Positions 7,456-17,494 of a stretch of DNA of 64,000 bases are shown piece by piece; position 1 is the stretch's first letter, and each line of letters opens with the position of its first letter. The DNA comes from an uncultured Anaerolineae bacterium. Lineage in GTDB: Bacteria; Chloroflexota; Anaerolineae; Aggregatilineales; Phototrophicaceae. The DNA lies in assembly GCA_937944445.1 (NCBI GenBank), contig CALDYP010000023.1, positions 147,689-211,688 on the forward strand, given 5' to 3'. The notes beneath the pieces were generated by a model. The model saw nothing but the letters and a program-made list of their open reading frames with translations. It was not told the origin of the DNA and searched no databases. The translations under genes were made by a program, and so were the position numbers.

Positions 7456-9237
7456 TCAGGCAGTCTGTGAGGCCAACTTGGCTAGGACAGTGGCCATCGG
7501 TGGGCGCTCAACGTCGCCAATTTCCTGACCTTCGAGCGCCAAATGATCCTCATCCTGCCGCACGAGGTTCATCGTGCGGTTGACCTTGTTCAGCAGTTCG
7601 AGGTTGTAACGCTGGTCGAGCCGCGCCATGAACACTTGCAAGATGGCAAAGGCCATCTTGCTGAGGCCAACGAGCGTCTGGTTGTGGTGCACGCGCACCT
7701 CAAGGTTGCACTGCGCAATAGCGTCCAAGCCGTGCTGCGCCAGCAAGTCCAGCAGCAGCCCCGTCTCCACCCCGTAGCCGCTGAAGAACGGCACGTTCAT
7801 CAGCGCTTCACGTCGGCCGGCATACTCGCCGGACAGCGGCTGAAGCAGCCCCGACAGCTCCGGGTAAAACATGTTGAGCAGCGGGCGCGCCATCAGCTCC
7901 GTCACGCGGCCTCCGCCCGATTCCTGCATCTTGCTCCCCACTTTGATCGGGCGCTGATAGAAGCCCTTCACGTACTGCAAGTGCGGGTACTTCAGCAGTG
8001 GGCCGAGCAACCCATAGACAAAACGCGGGTGAATGTTCGTGATGTCGGTGTCGACCCACGTGATGAGGTCACCCTTGAGCACGGCGAGGCTCTTCCAGAG
8101 GGCTTCGCCCTTGCCGCGCACACTGCCTACCTCTGGCAGGATTTCCGGGTGTTTATAGACAGGGATGCCGATCTCTTGGGCAATCTCCACGGTGCGATCG
8201 GTTGACATGCTGTCGATCAAGACGATTTCATCCACCAGCGGGACGTCATCCATCAAGGCCTTTTTCAGCGTGAGGATCACGTTGCCAACGGTCTTCTCTT
8301 CGTTAAGGGCGGGCAGGCCGATGCTGATCGTCAGGCCTTGTTTTTCTTTCAGCTCCACAAGGTGGCGCAGATCTGCAAATTCGCTGCTGTCGAACGTGTT
8401 CTCGGCAAACCAGCGATCGACGCGGCGCGGCTGATCAACCGTGCTGGCCACGACAGGTTCAGTGATTTCTTGCGGTTCAAAGGTGCGCACCAGCGCAATC
8501 GGCACGTCCATGCTGGCCCGCAGTTCGCCAATAAGCGGGCTGAGGTGGCTGCTGGCGATGTTGGCGCGCACGAAGGACGCTCCCATGACCAACGCCTTAT
8601 GCGTCTGCATCTCGTTCAGCAGCCCCTCACGCACGTCATCACCCGCTGTTACGATGCGCGTCACCTGCGGATCGTTCTCCAACAGCAGCACCATCGACGG
8701 GATGTAGCGGTTGCGCTGGGCGCTGTGGTAAAGCGTGACGCTGCCCTCACCGGCCAGCATTTTCGCCGTGAACAGGCCGAGGTTCATATTCGGCGCGCCG
8801 CGCAGCGAGAGCAGCACGGGCTTTGGCTCGCTCGACACGACACCATCCAGCAGCACCAAGTCACATTCGATGTGTTGCAGCAGCCGCTCGGTGGCCGCCG
8901 TCGAATTGCGCGCAAAGTCCCACTGGACGATCATCAGATCAGGGCGCAGCTCTGCCGCGTCCTCTAGCAGTCGCAGCGTCGCATCGTGATCAACCAACAC
9001 ACGCACGTCATCATGAATGATGTCCGACGCTCTAGCAATCTGTGCGAGCATCTCACGGCGCGCTTGGGCGGCACGAGTCGCCTCGCTCATCGAACGGTCA
9101 CTAGGCACTTCGATCACCGACCGCAGGTAATACTCAATAGGCCGAACGGGAATGCGCTGCACACTCTCAATCCAGCCTGCGGCGTGCTGCTCATCGTGAA
9201 TGACCAGCATCACACGATACGGCGCTTGCTCAGTCAT
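7456..9237 (-). CDS. Tandem universal-stress-protein domains fused to a glucosyl-3-phosphoglycerate synthase-like glycosyltransferase
   Basis: 593 residues from the ATG at 9237, which has a strong GGAGGAG site; the longer open frame to 9291 lacks one. Roughly residues 1-270 look like two degenerate Usp folds. The C-terminal half is a GT-A glycosyltransferase with SIGLPALNEEKTVG, a GKGEALWKSL stretch and the metal-binding DTD of TWVDTDITN. The later GEYAGRRE and GYGVETGLLLDL segments are typical of GpgS-like (GT81) enzymes. Those enzymes transfer glucose to 3-phosphoglycerate in glucosylglycerate solute synthesis. No matching phosphatase gene is adjacent. The Usp part may provide nucleotide or stress sensing (inference). 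Confidence 0.82.
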   Translation of the reverse strand: MTEQAPYRVMLVIHDEQHAAGWIESVQRIPVRPIEYYLRSVIEVPSDRSMSEATRAAQARREMLAQIARASDIIHDDVRVLVDHDATLRLLEDAAELRPDLMIVQWDFARNSTAATERLLQHIECDLVLLDGVVSSEPKPVLLSLRGAPNMNLGLFTAKMLAGEGSVTLYHSAQRNRYIPSMVLLLENDPQVTRIVTAGDDVREGLLNEMQTHKALVMGASFVRANIASSHLSPLIGELRASMDVPIALVRTFEPQEITEPVVASTVDQPRRVDRWFAENTFDSSEFADLRHLVELKEKQGLTISIGLPALNEEKTVGNVILTLKKALMDDVPLVDEIVLIDSMSTDRTVEIAQEIGIPVYKHPEILPEVGSVRGKGEALWKSLAVLKGDLITWVDTDITNIHPRFVYGLLGPLLKYPHLQYVKGFYQRPIKVGSKMQESGGGRVTELMARPLLNMFYPELSGLLQPLSGEYAGRREALMNVPFFSGYGVETGLLLDLLAQHGLDAIAQCNLEVRVHHNQTLVGLSKMAFAILQVFMARLDQRYNLELLNKVNRTMNLVRQDEDHLALEGQEIGDVERPPMATVLAKLASQTA

Positions 9238-9413
9238 GTCTTCTCCTCCTGTATAGACCCAAAGGTCATTGTATGAAAAATAGTGAGCCAATGGTGAAAG
9301 GCCGTGTTAAGAAACAAGCTTGCCCGACTTGTAGTAGTCGTTGTTGTCGATGCTTCAGACCTCTGAAGAGGTATCTGAATGGCATAGGCTGCGGAGCGTT
9401 CCTCAGCAAATGC

Positions 9414-10991
9414 TCACATTTCGAGGTAATCGCGCAGTTGGCGGCTGCGGGTCGGATGGCGGAGCTTGCGCAGCGCTTTCGCTTCGATCTGACGGATGCG
9501 CTCGCGCGTGACGCCAAAGAAGCGCCCCACTTCCTCGAGTGTGTGGTCTTGGCCATCCAGCAGGCCAAAGCGCATCTGAAGCACTTCCCGTTCACGGTCG
9601 CTCAGCACGCCCAACGCTTGGCTGATTTGCTCTTTGAGAAGCTGGCGGCTGGCCGCGTCCACTGGGCCGGGTAGGTTGTCATCTGGGATGAAGTCGCCCA
9701 ATTGGCTGCTGTCCTCTTGGCCGATGGGCATATCGAGGCTCATCGGCTCTTGGCTGATGCGCATGATCTTGCGCACCTTCTGAGCAGCGCGGCGCAGCTT
9801 GCGCTGAAGGCCAACCTCAATGGGCAGCCCTTCTTGCTTGAGATATTTGATCGCGTCGCGCTCTTCTTTAGTGAGGAAGTCAATCTCCAGCGCGATCTGT
9901 TCGGCGGTCGGCTCAGCGCCGAGCTGCTGAATCAACTCGCGCTGGATGCGCATCAGACGGTTGATCGTCTCTACCATGTGAACAGGAATTCGAATCGTGC
10001 GCGCTTGGTCGGCAAGGGCGCGGCTGATGGCTTGGCGAATCCACCACGTGGCGTAAGTGCTGAATTTGAAGCCTTTGGTGTGATCGAACTTTTGCACGGC
10101 CCGCAGCAGACCGATGTTGCCCTCTTGAATCAGATCCAAGAAGCCGATGCCGCGCCCCATGTAGCGCTTGGCCACGCTCACCACAAGGCGCAGGTTGGCG
10201 CGGGTCAGGGCTTCGACCGCTTCTTCTGCCATGCGTTCGATGGCTTCGCGCGTTTGCTGCGTCACGGCCAGCGGATCGTCGAGTTCTTCAATCCATGCCG
10301 AAAATTCCAACAACGACGGCAGCGCCCCTTGATCGCGGTAATACTGGCTTAAGCGCGCTTGCAGCTCAAGCGGCAGCAGCGCCAGCGTGTGCAGCACCTC
10401 AAACAGCACCGCGCCGTACTCTGTCCACTCTTCTACTTTCTTGTCGCTTATGCCCCAATCGCGCTGTTTGAGATAGTCGCGCAGCGCCGAGGGTCGATCC
10501 ACGTCCCAATCTTGGGTGAAGGCCTGCACCTCTGAGATGAGCGTGCGCAGATCAGGCAAATCCACCTTGAGGCGTTCCGCCTTCTCAGATGCCCGCTGCC
10601 ATTCATCGAGCAGAAATTGATAGCTGCGCCGTGTCACGTCTACGCTGCTCGGGACTTGTGGCTTGCCGGCGGCAACTTCCTCTGGCCGCGCCAGATCATC
10701 CGTGAGCTTCTGTAACAGGCGTTCGGCCGCAATCAACGCTGAGAGCCACATCTCGCGGTTGCTGTCGAGCAGCGGCACTTGGCCGATCTCTTTGAGGTAC
10801 ATCCGCACAGGGTCATCTGACGGCGCAAGCGCCGAAAGATCTTCCTCTTCCTCGAGGTCGTCGATCAGTTCGTCATCAACGAACTCATCCAAATCGTCGA
10901 TGACGAGGCCCGAGGCACCAGCATCGAACCCGTTCAACTCATCGTCGGTATCGTCAAAGTCTGGCAAATCATCACGCAGGTCATCACTCAT
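9414..10991 (-). CDS. rpoD: Primary RNA polymerase sigma factor (sigma-70/RpoD/SigA)
   Basis: 525 residues from MSDDLRDDL. The acidic N-terminus is followed by region 1.2 ([17 protein letters not shown]). Next comes a non-conserved insert, then region 2 ([20 protein letters not shown] and [13 protein letters not shown]) and region 3. Region 4 ends in the helix-turn-helix [20 protein letters not shown]. It recruits core polymerase to housekeeping promoters. It is downstream of dnaG on the same strand, as in the classical macromolecular-synthesis operon, but the two are separated by a 126-bp MITE-like insertion. The longer open frame to 11108 reads into that element and is rejected. Confidence 0.95.
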   Translation of the reverse strand: MSDDLRDDLPDFDDTDDELNGFDAGASGLVIDDLDEFVDDELIDDLEEEEDLSALAPSDDPVRMYLKEIGQVPLLDSNREMWLSALIAAERLLQKLTDDLARPEEVAAGKPQVPSSVDVTRRSYQFLLDEWQRASEKAERLKVDLPDLRTLISEVQAFTQDWDVDRPSALRDYLKQRDWGISDKKVEEWTEYGAVLFEVLHTLALLPLELQARLSQYYRDQGALPSLLEFSAWIEELDDPLAVTQQTREAIERMAEEAVEALTRANLRLVVSVAKRYMGRGIGFLDLIQEGNIGLLRAVQKFDHTKGFKFSTYATWWIRQAISRALADQARTIRIPVHMVETINRLMRIQRELIQQLGAEPTAEQIALEIDFLTKEERDAIKYLKQEGLPIEVGLQRKLRRAAQKVRKIMRISQEPMSLDMPIGQEDSSQLGDFIPDDNLPGPVDAASRQLLKEQISQALGVLSDREREVLQMRFGLLDGQDHTLEEVGRFFGVTRERIRQIEAKALRKLRHPTRSRQLRDYLEM

Positions 10992-11078
10992 GAAGTCGTT
11001 CCGTAGCGTAGCAGCAGTACTATTGAAGGTTTTAGCATACCAACTATCTGACGATGCTGCTATGTGAAATCTTAGTCG

Positions 11079-11204
11079 GGGAGTGTCTAAAGATAAACAG
11101 ACAGTCATCGGCCTTCACCGTCGCGCCGAGCGCTCAAACACTCGGCTAGGGCACGCCCCCTGAAGGGAGTTGGATGAGTCCTCTGTTCGAATTTAGATAC
11201 TCCC
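11079..11204. mobile_element. MITE-like element, copy 1 (between dnaG and rpoD)
   Basis: A 126-bp non-coding element bounded by inverted termini GGGAGTGTCTAAA and TTTAGATACTCCC. It shares its whole layout with the element at 40421-40530, which lies in the opposite orientation. Shared blocks are AGATAAACA, GCGCCGAGCGCT, CTCGGCTAGGGC and CTCTGTTCGAATTTAGA. The flanks form an imperfect 9-bp direct repeat, TCTTAGTCG (11070-11078) and TCTTAATCG (11205-11213). A GCCGAG/CTCGGC hairpin lies inside. It begins 17 bp after the dnaG stop on the minus strand, so it may act as a terminator or carry rpoD promoter sequence. Confidence 0.8.
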
Positions 11205-11221
11205 TCTTAATCGATGCACTA

Positions 11222-13318
11222 CTACATTGGCGGCTTTAATCTAGTCTGAAAGATAGCCTTCACCCGAATGATCTGCTGAATCTGCTTTAGCAGACCATTT
11301 GACGCTTCTTCTGGGGCCTCTTGCAACAATAAGCGCAGCTCAGCAAGATCACGGCTCAGCCGCTTCTCGCGCACTTCCAACGCCCGGCGCAGGCGCAGGC
11401 GGTCAACTTCTGATTCCGCTAGCGGAATACGCTGCTGCTGACGATGAATATCTTCGACATCTAGGCTCAATCGTCCGCCCATCTTGCGTTCGATCATCTC
11501 GACATCGTCCATGAGAATCTGCTCCCACGTTGAGAGCAGCGTTTCATCCAGCGCCTGTTCGACAAAGCGGATGGGCGGATGATCGTCTTGATGATAAGCC
11601 GCAATCAAGAGGTCTAGGATAATACGCAGATCGGTTTCCATAAAATCAGCGCTGGTGAGTTCTCCCCACTGGTCAGCCGCTTCGGCGAGGTTGTCGCTGC
11701 ACAACTGACGGAACGTTCGGTTGATGTCATAGTAGAAGTTAAAATTCCGCGCCAAAAAGCGCAGACATTCAAACTCCGCGGCGCGGCTGGAATGGCGCGC
11801 GCTCAGCACCGGCGACGCGGGCAGCTCAGGCAGCGGCAAGCTCGGCTCGGCTGTTGCAACCGTCAGCCCGTCGTCGTCAAAAAACAGCGGTGGTTCCTCA
11901 CTATTTTCTAACGCATTGGGAGGCACAATGAGGGGGGATTCATCCGTGGTTGGCGCGGACGGGCGAGGCTGCAAGGGTTTCGCTTTTGGGGCAAGGCGCA
12001 GCGCATCCGCCCAGTCGAACAAGTCGCGCTCGTCCAGCCGCAGCGCCAGCGCCAGCTTTTGCAGGTTCTCGCGGTTGTAGCTGTTGTTTTCAGACGCTGC
12101 CAAAATCGGGATGAGCGACTGCGCGAGCTTTTGGCGTTCGATGACGCTGGCGGAGGGGGAAAGGCGCGCCGTCTCTAATTGGATCACAAAGTCGGCAATC
12201 GGCAGGGCTTCATCAACGTACTGCTGCCACCGCTCGGGCGTCTCGCGCAGCACGTCGTCAGGGTCTTTCCCCTCCGTGATGCGCATGATGCGGATGTCCA
12301 CGGTCAGCTTGCCCGTCCGGGTGGCCAGCGTCTCACGGGCGACCTCTAGGCTGCGGCGCATGGCGTTCTGGCCGGCGGCGTCCGCGTCGAGCGCCAGCAC
12401 CAAGCGCGTTGTGTAGCGCGGCACGAGCAGATTCAACTGCGCATCGGTGAGGGCCGTGCCCATCTGTGCGATCACGTTGTGATAGCCCGCTTGATGTGCC
12501 TGAATCGCGTCCATGTAGCCTTCAACGATCACCGCATAATCCATCTGCCGAATTGCGCTTTTCGCTACATCCAGCGCAAACAACGTATGGCTTTTGTCAA
12601 ACAACGCCGACTGCGGTGAGTTGAGATACTTGGGGTTGTCGTCGGGCTTGAGCGCGCGCGCGCCGAAGCCGGTCACGCGGCCTCGCTCGTCACGAATCGG
12701 GATCATCAACCGATTACGGAAGCGGTCATAGATACGGCCTTTGTCGTTGGTGCTAGCTACCCCCGCCTCCTTGACCTCCTCAGGGGTATAGCCGAGCGCC
12801 GTCAGCGCGTCGAGCATGTGCGTCCAGCCGTCGGGCGCGAAGCCGATCTGAAATTTGCGGATCGTCTCCATCGTCAGGCCGCGCTTGAGCATGGCATACT
12901 CGCGCACCGCCTCCGCAGCGGGGTCGTCGCTCAACAAGTGCTGGTGATAGTAATCGGCGGCGGTTTGCAGCAGGCCGCGCAGTCGGTCGCGTTTGGCGTC
13001 TTGTTCGCGCTGCTGTGGGGTTCGCTGGCGCTGTGTCTCCACGCCGGCCAGTTTGCCAAGCTCTTGCAGCGCCTCTCCGAACGACCAGCCGTGCCGCTTC
13101 ATCGCAAAGCTGAGCAAGTCCCCCCCTTCCGCACACTGGCCAAAACAACGCCACGTCTGATTCGTCGGGTTGACGACGAATGAGGGGGTTTTTTCGCTGT
13201 GGAAGGGGCAGCACGCCTTGTACAGGCTGCCCTGCTTCTTCAGATCAGGCACGAAACGCCCGATGTACTCCACAATGTCGATGCGGTTTTTTACTTCTTC
13301 AACAACAGATCGACTCAT
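11222..13318 (-). CDS. dnaG: DNA primase
   Basis: Synthesises RNA primers at the replication fork. 698 residues. The CHC2 zinc finger uses C37, H40, C58 and C62 (CCPFH and RCFGQC, with one extra residue between the last two Cys). The catalytic core follows (KFQIGFAPDGW and GRIYDRFRNRLMIPIRD). The Toprim domain has VIVEGYMDAI with its Glu and LALDADAAG with the metal-binding Asp. The C-terminal 200 residues are the helicase-interaction domain. The ATG overlaps the stop of the upstream GNAT gene by 4 bp (ATGA), implying coupling. Confidence 0.95.
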   Translation of the reverse strand: MSRSVVEEVKNRIDIVEYIGRFVPDLKKQGSLYKACCPFHSEKTPSFVVNPTNQTWRCFGQCAEGGDLLSFAMKRHGWSFGEALQELGKLAGVETQRQRTPQQREQDAKRDRLRGLLQTAADYYHQHLLSDDPAAEAVREYAMLKRGLTMETIRKFQIGFAPDGWTHMLDALTALGYTPEEVKEAGVASTNDKGRIYDRFRNRLMIPIRDERGRVTGFGARALKPDDNPKYLNSPQSALFDKSHTLFALDVAKSAIRQMDYAVIVEGYMDAIQAHQAGYHNVIAQMGTALTDAQLNLLVPRYTTRLVLALDADAAGQNAMRRSLEVARETLATRTGKLTVDIRIMRITEGKDPDDVLRETPERWQQYVDEALPIADFVIQLETARLSPSASVIERQKLAQSLIPILAASENNSYNRENLQKLALALRLDERDLFDWADALRLAPKAKPLQPRPSAPTTDESPLIVPPNALENSEEPPLFFDDDGLTVATAEPSLPLPELPASPVLSARHSSRAAEFECLRFLARNFNFYYDINRTFRQLCSDNLAEAADQWGELTSADFMETDLRIILDLLIAAYHQDDHPPIRFVEQALDETLLSTWEQILMDDVEMIERKMGGRLSLDVEDIHRQQQRIPLAESEVDRLRLRRALEVREKRLSRDLAELRLLLQEAPEEASNGLLKQIQQIIRVKAIFQTRLKPPM

Positions 13319-13818
13319 ACAAACGGCCTACTCGCACGCATATAGATCAGATGCATCGGAAACCCTGCCACGCTCTCAACAAAACGTGACGCTTCGACGA
13401 ACCCAATGCGCTGGTAGAAGGCGATCGCCTTTGCGTTGCTCGCCAGCACATCGAGTTCGACGGCTTGAACGGCTTGCGGCAGGCGCTCAACCAATGTCCG
13501 CCATAAGCCATACCCTAGACCATGCCCCTGCGCGTCAGGCCGCACGTAAAGCCGCTCGATCATCGCGGGAGCCTGCACCTGCGGCAGCCGCGCAAACAAC
13601 ACGCCTGTTACCTCTTCTTCTACCTCGGCCACTAGCACATGATAGGCGTCGTGGTTGATCTGGCCGCGGATGACCTCGTCGCGCCATCCTCGTCGCAGCA
13701 CCGCAGCAATCGCCTGTGGGGCCAACAAGCCGCTATAAGTCGCCCACCACGTAGCAATTCCCACCTCACGAATCGCCGGCACATCCTTCAGCGCAGCCGA
13801 CCGATACTGAACATCCAT
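13315..13818 (-). CDS. GNAT family N-acetyltransferase
   Basis: 167 residues. The acetyl-CoA binding motif is visible as LYVRPDAQGHGLGYGLWRTL, followed by the C-terminal AIAFYQRIGFVE element typical of GNAT enzymes. The N-terminal IREVGIATWWATYSGLL stretch resembles small-molecule and ribosomal-protein-type acetyltransferases of this superfamily. Substrate unknown. It sits 3 bp after glyQS and overlaps dnaG by 4 bp, forming a tight glyQS-GNAT-dnaG unit. The neighbourhood does not define the substrate. Confidence 0.85.
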   Translation of the reverse strand: MDVQYRSAALKDVPAIREVGIATWWATYSGLLAPQAIAAVLRRGWRDEVIRGQINHDAYHVLVAEVEEEVTGVLFARLPQVQAPAMIERLYVRPDAQGHGLGYGLWRTLVERLPQAVQAVELDVLASNAKAIAFYQRIGFVEASRFVESVAGFPMHLIYMRASRPFV

Positions 13819-13821
13819 CCA

Positions 13822-16818
13822 TCAGAACCCGCTCATCTGGCTCAGGTCGACGTGCCCTTCCTGCATGGCGGCGATGGCTTGCAGCAGGCCGATACGATTC
13901 TGCCGCAGGGGCACGTCGTCCACGTTGACCAGCACGTTATCAAAGAAGGCCTTAATCGCTGGCACAATTGGCTCAAACTGCGTCAGAAAGTAGCCGACGT
14001 TGCCGCCGTCGAGCTTGGCGTGCGCGCGGTAAGCGTCCCACAGTGCCTTTTCCTCTGGCGTTTGCAGCAGGCTCTCGTGGACGGGGTAGCGCGCTGGCTC
14101 GGCGCGGGTGATGCGCACGCAGCGGGCGAAGTTGTCTAGGATCATCTCCCAATCGGGGCGCTGCACCCACCCCTCCAGCTCTTGAATGCCGACGCTGGCG
14201 CGGTATGGGTTCTCGGCCTGCTGCGCCAGCACGGCGTTCATGCAGAAGCGATCCACCCCCCGCTCGTCCAACAGCCACGACTCCAGCCGCCCGCGCAGGA
14301 ACTCCAGCAGCGCGGCGTGGGTGGGCGCGTCAAGGGCGATGGGCTGCACAGCCGCCACCGCGTCGATTAACTGTGACAAGCGCACGTCTAACCGCCGCCC
14401 GATGAGGATCTGCACCACGCCCAACGCTGCCCGCCGCAGCCCGAACGGGTCGGCCGTGGAACGCGGGGCCAGCCCCGCCGCGAACAACCCCACCAAGCTG
14501 TCGAGCTTGTCGATGAGCGCCAGCAGCGCGCCCGGCACGCTTGGCGGCAGGCTGTCGCCCGCCCCGCGCGGCATCCAGTGCTCATAGATCGCGTTAGCCA
14601 CCGCGTCCGAGTAGCCTTCCAAGCGGGCGTACTCGCGGCCCATCGCCCCTTGCAGGCTGGTCATCTCTACGACCATCTGCGTGCCGAGGTCCGCTTTCAA
14701 GATCGTGGCCGCTTCAGCCGCGACGGCTTGATCTTCCGCGGCGATCTTGAGCAGAGCGCCAACTGGCTGCACGAGCCGTTCGATACGCTCGTTCTTGTCT
14801 TTCATGCTGCCCAGCTTCTCGTGGAACGTGAGGGTAGCCAAGCGGTGGAGGTGTTCCTTGAGCGGCTTTTTGCGATCCTGCTCGTAGAAGAAGGCCGCAT
14901 CGGTGAAACGCGCCCGCAGCACGTGTTCGTTGCCGTGTGCGACGATGTCAAGGTGCTGATCGTCCCCGTTGCGCACAGTGATGAAATACGGCAGCAGCGC
15001 GCCGCGGTCGTCCTGCACAGCAAAGTAGAACTGCTTCTTGCGCATGACCGTTGTCAACACGTCGCGCGGCAGCTCCAAGAAGCGCGGCTCGAACTTGCCC
15101 ACCAGCGCATAGGGCGCTTCAACGAGGTTCACCACTTCCTCCAGCAGCCCCTCATCTGGCACATACTGCGCGCCTAACTCCTGCGAGAGCGAGCTGAGCT
15201 GGTCAAGGATGATGTCGCGGCGGTCGGCCGCGCTCAAGTAGATGTTCTGCTGCGCCATCGCTGAAAAGTAGTCACCGGGCGTATTGACGACACACTCTTC
15301 AGACCCATAGGGGCGCAGCCCGCGCGTGACGTTGCCGCTGATAACCCCCGCATACTGGAACGGGATCACCGTCGAGCCGTAGAGCGCGACGATCCAACGA
15401 ATCGGGCGGCTGAAGGTCACGCCGGTTTCGTTCCAACGCATCGACTTCCCGAAGCGAATCCCAGCGATCAAGTTGGGCAGCGCTTCCATCATCACCTCTG
15501 TCACAGGCCGCCCCACCGTCTTGACCGTGGCCACGACGTAGCGCCCGCCGTCCACTTCCGCCACGCGCAGATCATCAACGCTGAGGCCTTTGCCCTTAGC
15601 GAACCCCTCTGCCGCTTTCGTGGGCGTGCCGTCGGGGTTGAAGGCACGCTCGGCGGGCGGCCCCTTCACTTCCACCTCTTCATCTGGCTGGCGATGGCTG
15701 AGGCCTTTCACGCTCACCACGATTCGGCGCGGCGTGGCGAACACCTGTACGCTGTCGCAGCTTAGGCGCTGCGCGTTCAACATCTCTGGCACAGCGTTCT
15801 GAAGCTGCTGCGTGACGTCCGACACGTCAGCGGCGGGCAGCTCCTCGACGCCAATTTCCAACAGCAGATCGTCCGGCGCGGTGGGGGCGGGCGGCGGCGT
15901 CGGACTGAACGCGGGCAGCGTGACGCCCCATTGGCGCTGCATCTTCAGCAGCGGGTAGCCCAGTGCTTCGCGGTTGGCGGCGTAAGCCTTTGCGACGGTG
16001 CGCGTCATGTCGCGCATGCGGCGGAAGTAGCTGGCGCGCTCCGTCACGCCGACTGCGCCGCGCGTGTCCAGCACGTTGAACAAGTGGCTGCACTTCAGCA
16101 CGTAGTCGTAGGCGCTGATGAGCGCGTCGCCTTCCAGCGCGCGCGTCATCTCGCGCTCGTAGGTGTCGTAGACTTTCTTGAGCGCGTCCACGTCGGCGAT
16201 GTCAAAGTAATAGCGGCAGTGCTCCACCTCTTCCGCGAACATCATGTCACGGTAGGTCAAGCCGTCCCACCATTCGATGTCCCACGCGCTGTCCTTGCCT
16301 TGCAGCGCCAGCACGATCCGCTCAATGCCGTATGTGATCTCAACTGACACAGGGTTCAGCTCAAGCCCGCCGGCCTGCTGGAAGTACGTAAATTGGGTGA
16401 TCTCCTGCCCATCTAACCAGACCTCCCAGCCCAGCCCCCACGCCCCCAGCGCAGGCGATTCCCAGTTGTCTTCCACAAAACGGATGTCATGCTGGCGTGG
16501 GTCGATCCCAAGCGCTTGCAGCGACTGCAAGTACAGCTCCTGTGGGTTGCCCGGGTCAGGCTTGAGGATGACCTGATATTGATAGTACTTCTGCATGCGG
16601 TTCGGGTTGTCCCCATAGCGGCCATCATCCGGGCGGACGCTTGGCTCAACATAGGCCACGCGCCACGGCTCTGGCCCCAGCACGCGCAGCAGCGTTGCCG
16701 GGTTGCCTGTTCCAGCCCCCACCTGCACGTTGTAAGGCTCCCAAATGGCACAGCCTTGATTGGCCCAGAACTGATGAAGCGTTAAAATCACCTGTTGAAA
16801 GTTCAGCGGCTGCCCCAT
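13822..16818 (-). CDS. glyQS: Glycyl-tRNA synthetase, fused alpha and beta chains
   Basis: Charges tRNA-Gly with glycine. One 998-residue chain contains both subunits that are separate genes in most bacteria of this type. Residues 1-295 are the catalytic alpha part ([18 protein letters not shown], then [16 protein letters not shown] and [20 protein letters not shown]). After a Pro-rich linker (about 303-315), residues 318-998 are the beta part, starting [15 protein letters not shown] and ending with an anticodon-binding domain. Single-chain forms are known in a minority of lineages. Start ATG at 16818. Confidence 0.95.
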   Translation of the reverse strand: MGQPLNFQQVILTLHQFWANQGCAIWEPYNVQVGAGTGNPATLLRVLGPEPWRVAYVEPSVRPDDGRYGDNPNRMQKYYQYQVILKPDPGNPQELYLQSLQALGIDPRQHDIRFVEDNWESPALGAWGLGWEVWLDGQEITQFTYFQQAGGLELNPVSVEITYGIERIVLALQGKDSAWDIEWWDGLTYRDMMFAEEVEHCRYYFDIADVDALKKVYDTYEREMTRALEGDALISAYDYVLKCSHLFNVLDTRGAVGVTERASYFRRMRDMTRTVAKAYAANREALGYPLLKMQRQWGVTLPAFSPTPPPAPTAPDDLLLEIGVEELPAADVSDVTQQLQNAVPEMLNAQRLSCDSVQVFATPRRIVVSVKGLSHRQPDEEVEVKGPPAERAFNPDGTPTKAAEGFAKGKGLSVDDLRVAEVDGGRYVVATVKTVGRPVTEVMMEALPNLIAGIRFGKSMRWNETGVTFSRPIRWIVALYGSTVIPFQYAGVISGNVTRGLRPYGSEECVVNTPGDYFSAMAQQNIYLSAADRRDIILDQLSSLSQELGAQYVPDEGLLEEVVNLVEAPYALVGKFEPRFLELPRDVLTTVMRKKQFYFAVQDDRGALLPYFITVRNGDDQHLDIVAHGNEHVLRARFTDAAFFYEQDRKKPLKEHLHRLATLTFHEKLGSMKDKNERIERLVQPVGALLKIAAEDQAVAAEAATILKADLGTQMVVEMTSLQGAMGREYARLEGYSDAVANAIYEHWMPRGAGDSLPPSVPGALLALIDKLDSLVGLFAAGLAPRSTADPFGLRRAALGVVQILIGRRLDVRLSQLIDAVAAVQPIALDAPTHAALLEFLRGRLESWLLDERGVDRFCMNAVLAQQAENPYRASVGIQELEGWVQRPDWEMILDNFARCVRITRAEPARYPVHESLLQTPEEKALWDAYRAHAKLDGGNVGYFLTQFEPIVPAIKAFFDNVLVNVDDVPLRQNRIGLLQAIAAMQEGHVDLSQMSGF

Positions 16819-16904
16819 GTTGTATCCTCGATCTGTGATCCGCTTCAGGCGGTTAATCGCGCTGTGTGCATTATAAGGCGCAGACCGCCCCTACGCGAGA
16901 GAAC

Positions 16905-16939
16905 AAAAAAGCCGCCTCACCCATCTGAGGGGAGACGGC
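16905..16939 (-). terminator. Intrinsic terminator of the cold-shock gene
   Basis: On the minus strand an 11-bp stem with one mismatch and one G-U pair (GCCGTCTCCCC against GGGTGAGGCGGC) is followed directly by TTTTTT. It lies 25 bp after the cold-shock stop codon and 87 bp before the glyQS start, so it should separate the two transcripts. Confidence 0.85.
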
Positions 16940-16963
16940 CAATGTAATCAACGCTAGCGGGGG

Positions 16964-17179
16964 CTATTCCTTGATGATTACGACCTTGCTTGCTTGAAGC
17001 CCCTTCTGCCCCTGTGTGATATCGAACTCCACTTTGTCGCCATCGTTGAGCGCCCGATACCCACTGGACTGAATCTCAGAATAGTGAACGAAAACATCTT
17101 CGCCGCTTTCGGGGGTGATGAAGCCATACCCCTTCTCTGCATTGAACCACTTCACTGTACCGCGTTTACGTGCTGCCAT
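16964..17179 (-). CDS. Cold shock protein (CspA family)
   Basis: 71-residue single cold-shock domain that binds single-stranded RNA or DNA. It has RNP1 (KGYGFI) and RNP2 (VFVHY) and the family opening [11 protein letters not shown]. The start is the ATG at 17179 (MAARKRGT) with AGGAG 11 bases upstream; a 14-codon extension in the longer frame is not family-like. A monocistronic unit: terminator just downstream, divergent sigma-factor gene upstream, with a long untranslated leader possible as in other csp genes. Confidence 0.93.
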   Translation of the reverse strand: MAARKRGTVKWFNAEKGYGFITPESGEDVFVHYSEIQSSGYRALNDGDKVEFDITQGQKGLQASKVVIIKE

Positions 17180-17494
17180 GTGCTTTGAAACTCCTGAAAC
17201 ATAAAAGGACTGATGCGCCACATCCTTACACTCATCAGCGTTCGTGTTTCAGAAGCCTAGCCGTGTAACGTTGTAGCCGCGAGATTTCTCTCACCGCCAT
17301 TAGCTTATCAGACATTTCATTTTTGCGCTACTAGTTTTTGGGTGATGCCTGATGATCGGAATAGGTTGATTCAGGCATCTCTCATCTGATGCTAGACAGA
17401 GCAGCAGGATAGCCTACGCATCTCAGCGTAACTGAACTGCATAGAGCGGGTTATTAAGGGTGAATAGCATTTCAATTAGCTCAGAGACCAGCCT
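17180..17494. other. 315-bp intergenic region between divergent cold-shock and ECF sigma genes
   Basis: AT-richer spacer that must hold the promoters of both divergent genes. The only clear structure is a perfect 9-bp inverted repeat, GATGCCTGA (17344-17352) and TCAGGCATC (17371-17379), with an 18-base spacer. It could be an operator or a hairpin in the sigma-factor leader. I saw no convincing -35/-10 pair and no ORF. Confidence 0.5.

Noticed and set aside
9292..9413. Possible rpoD terminator (CCTCT/AGAGG inverted repeat around 9358-9380)
   Set aside because: The stem is short with a bulge, has a very small loop and no U-tract on the minus strand.
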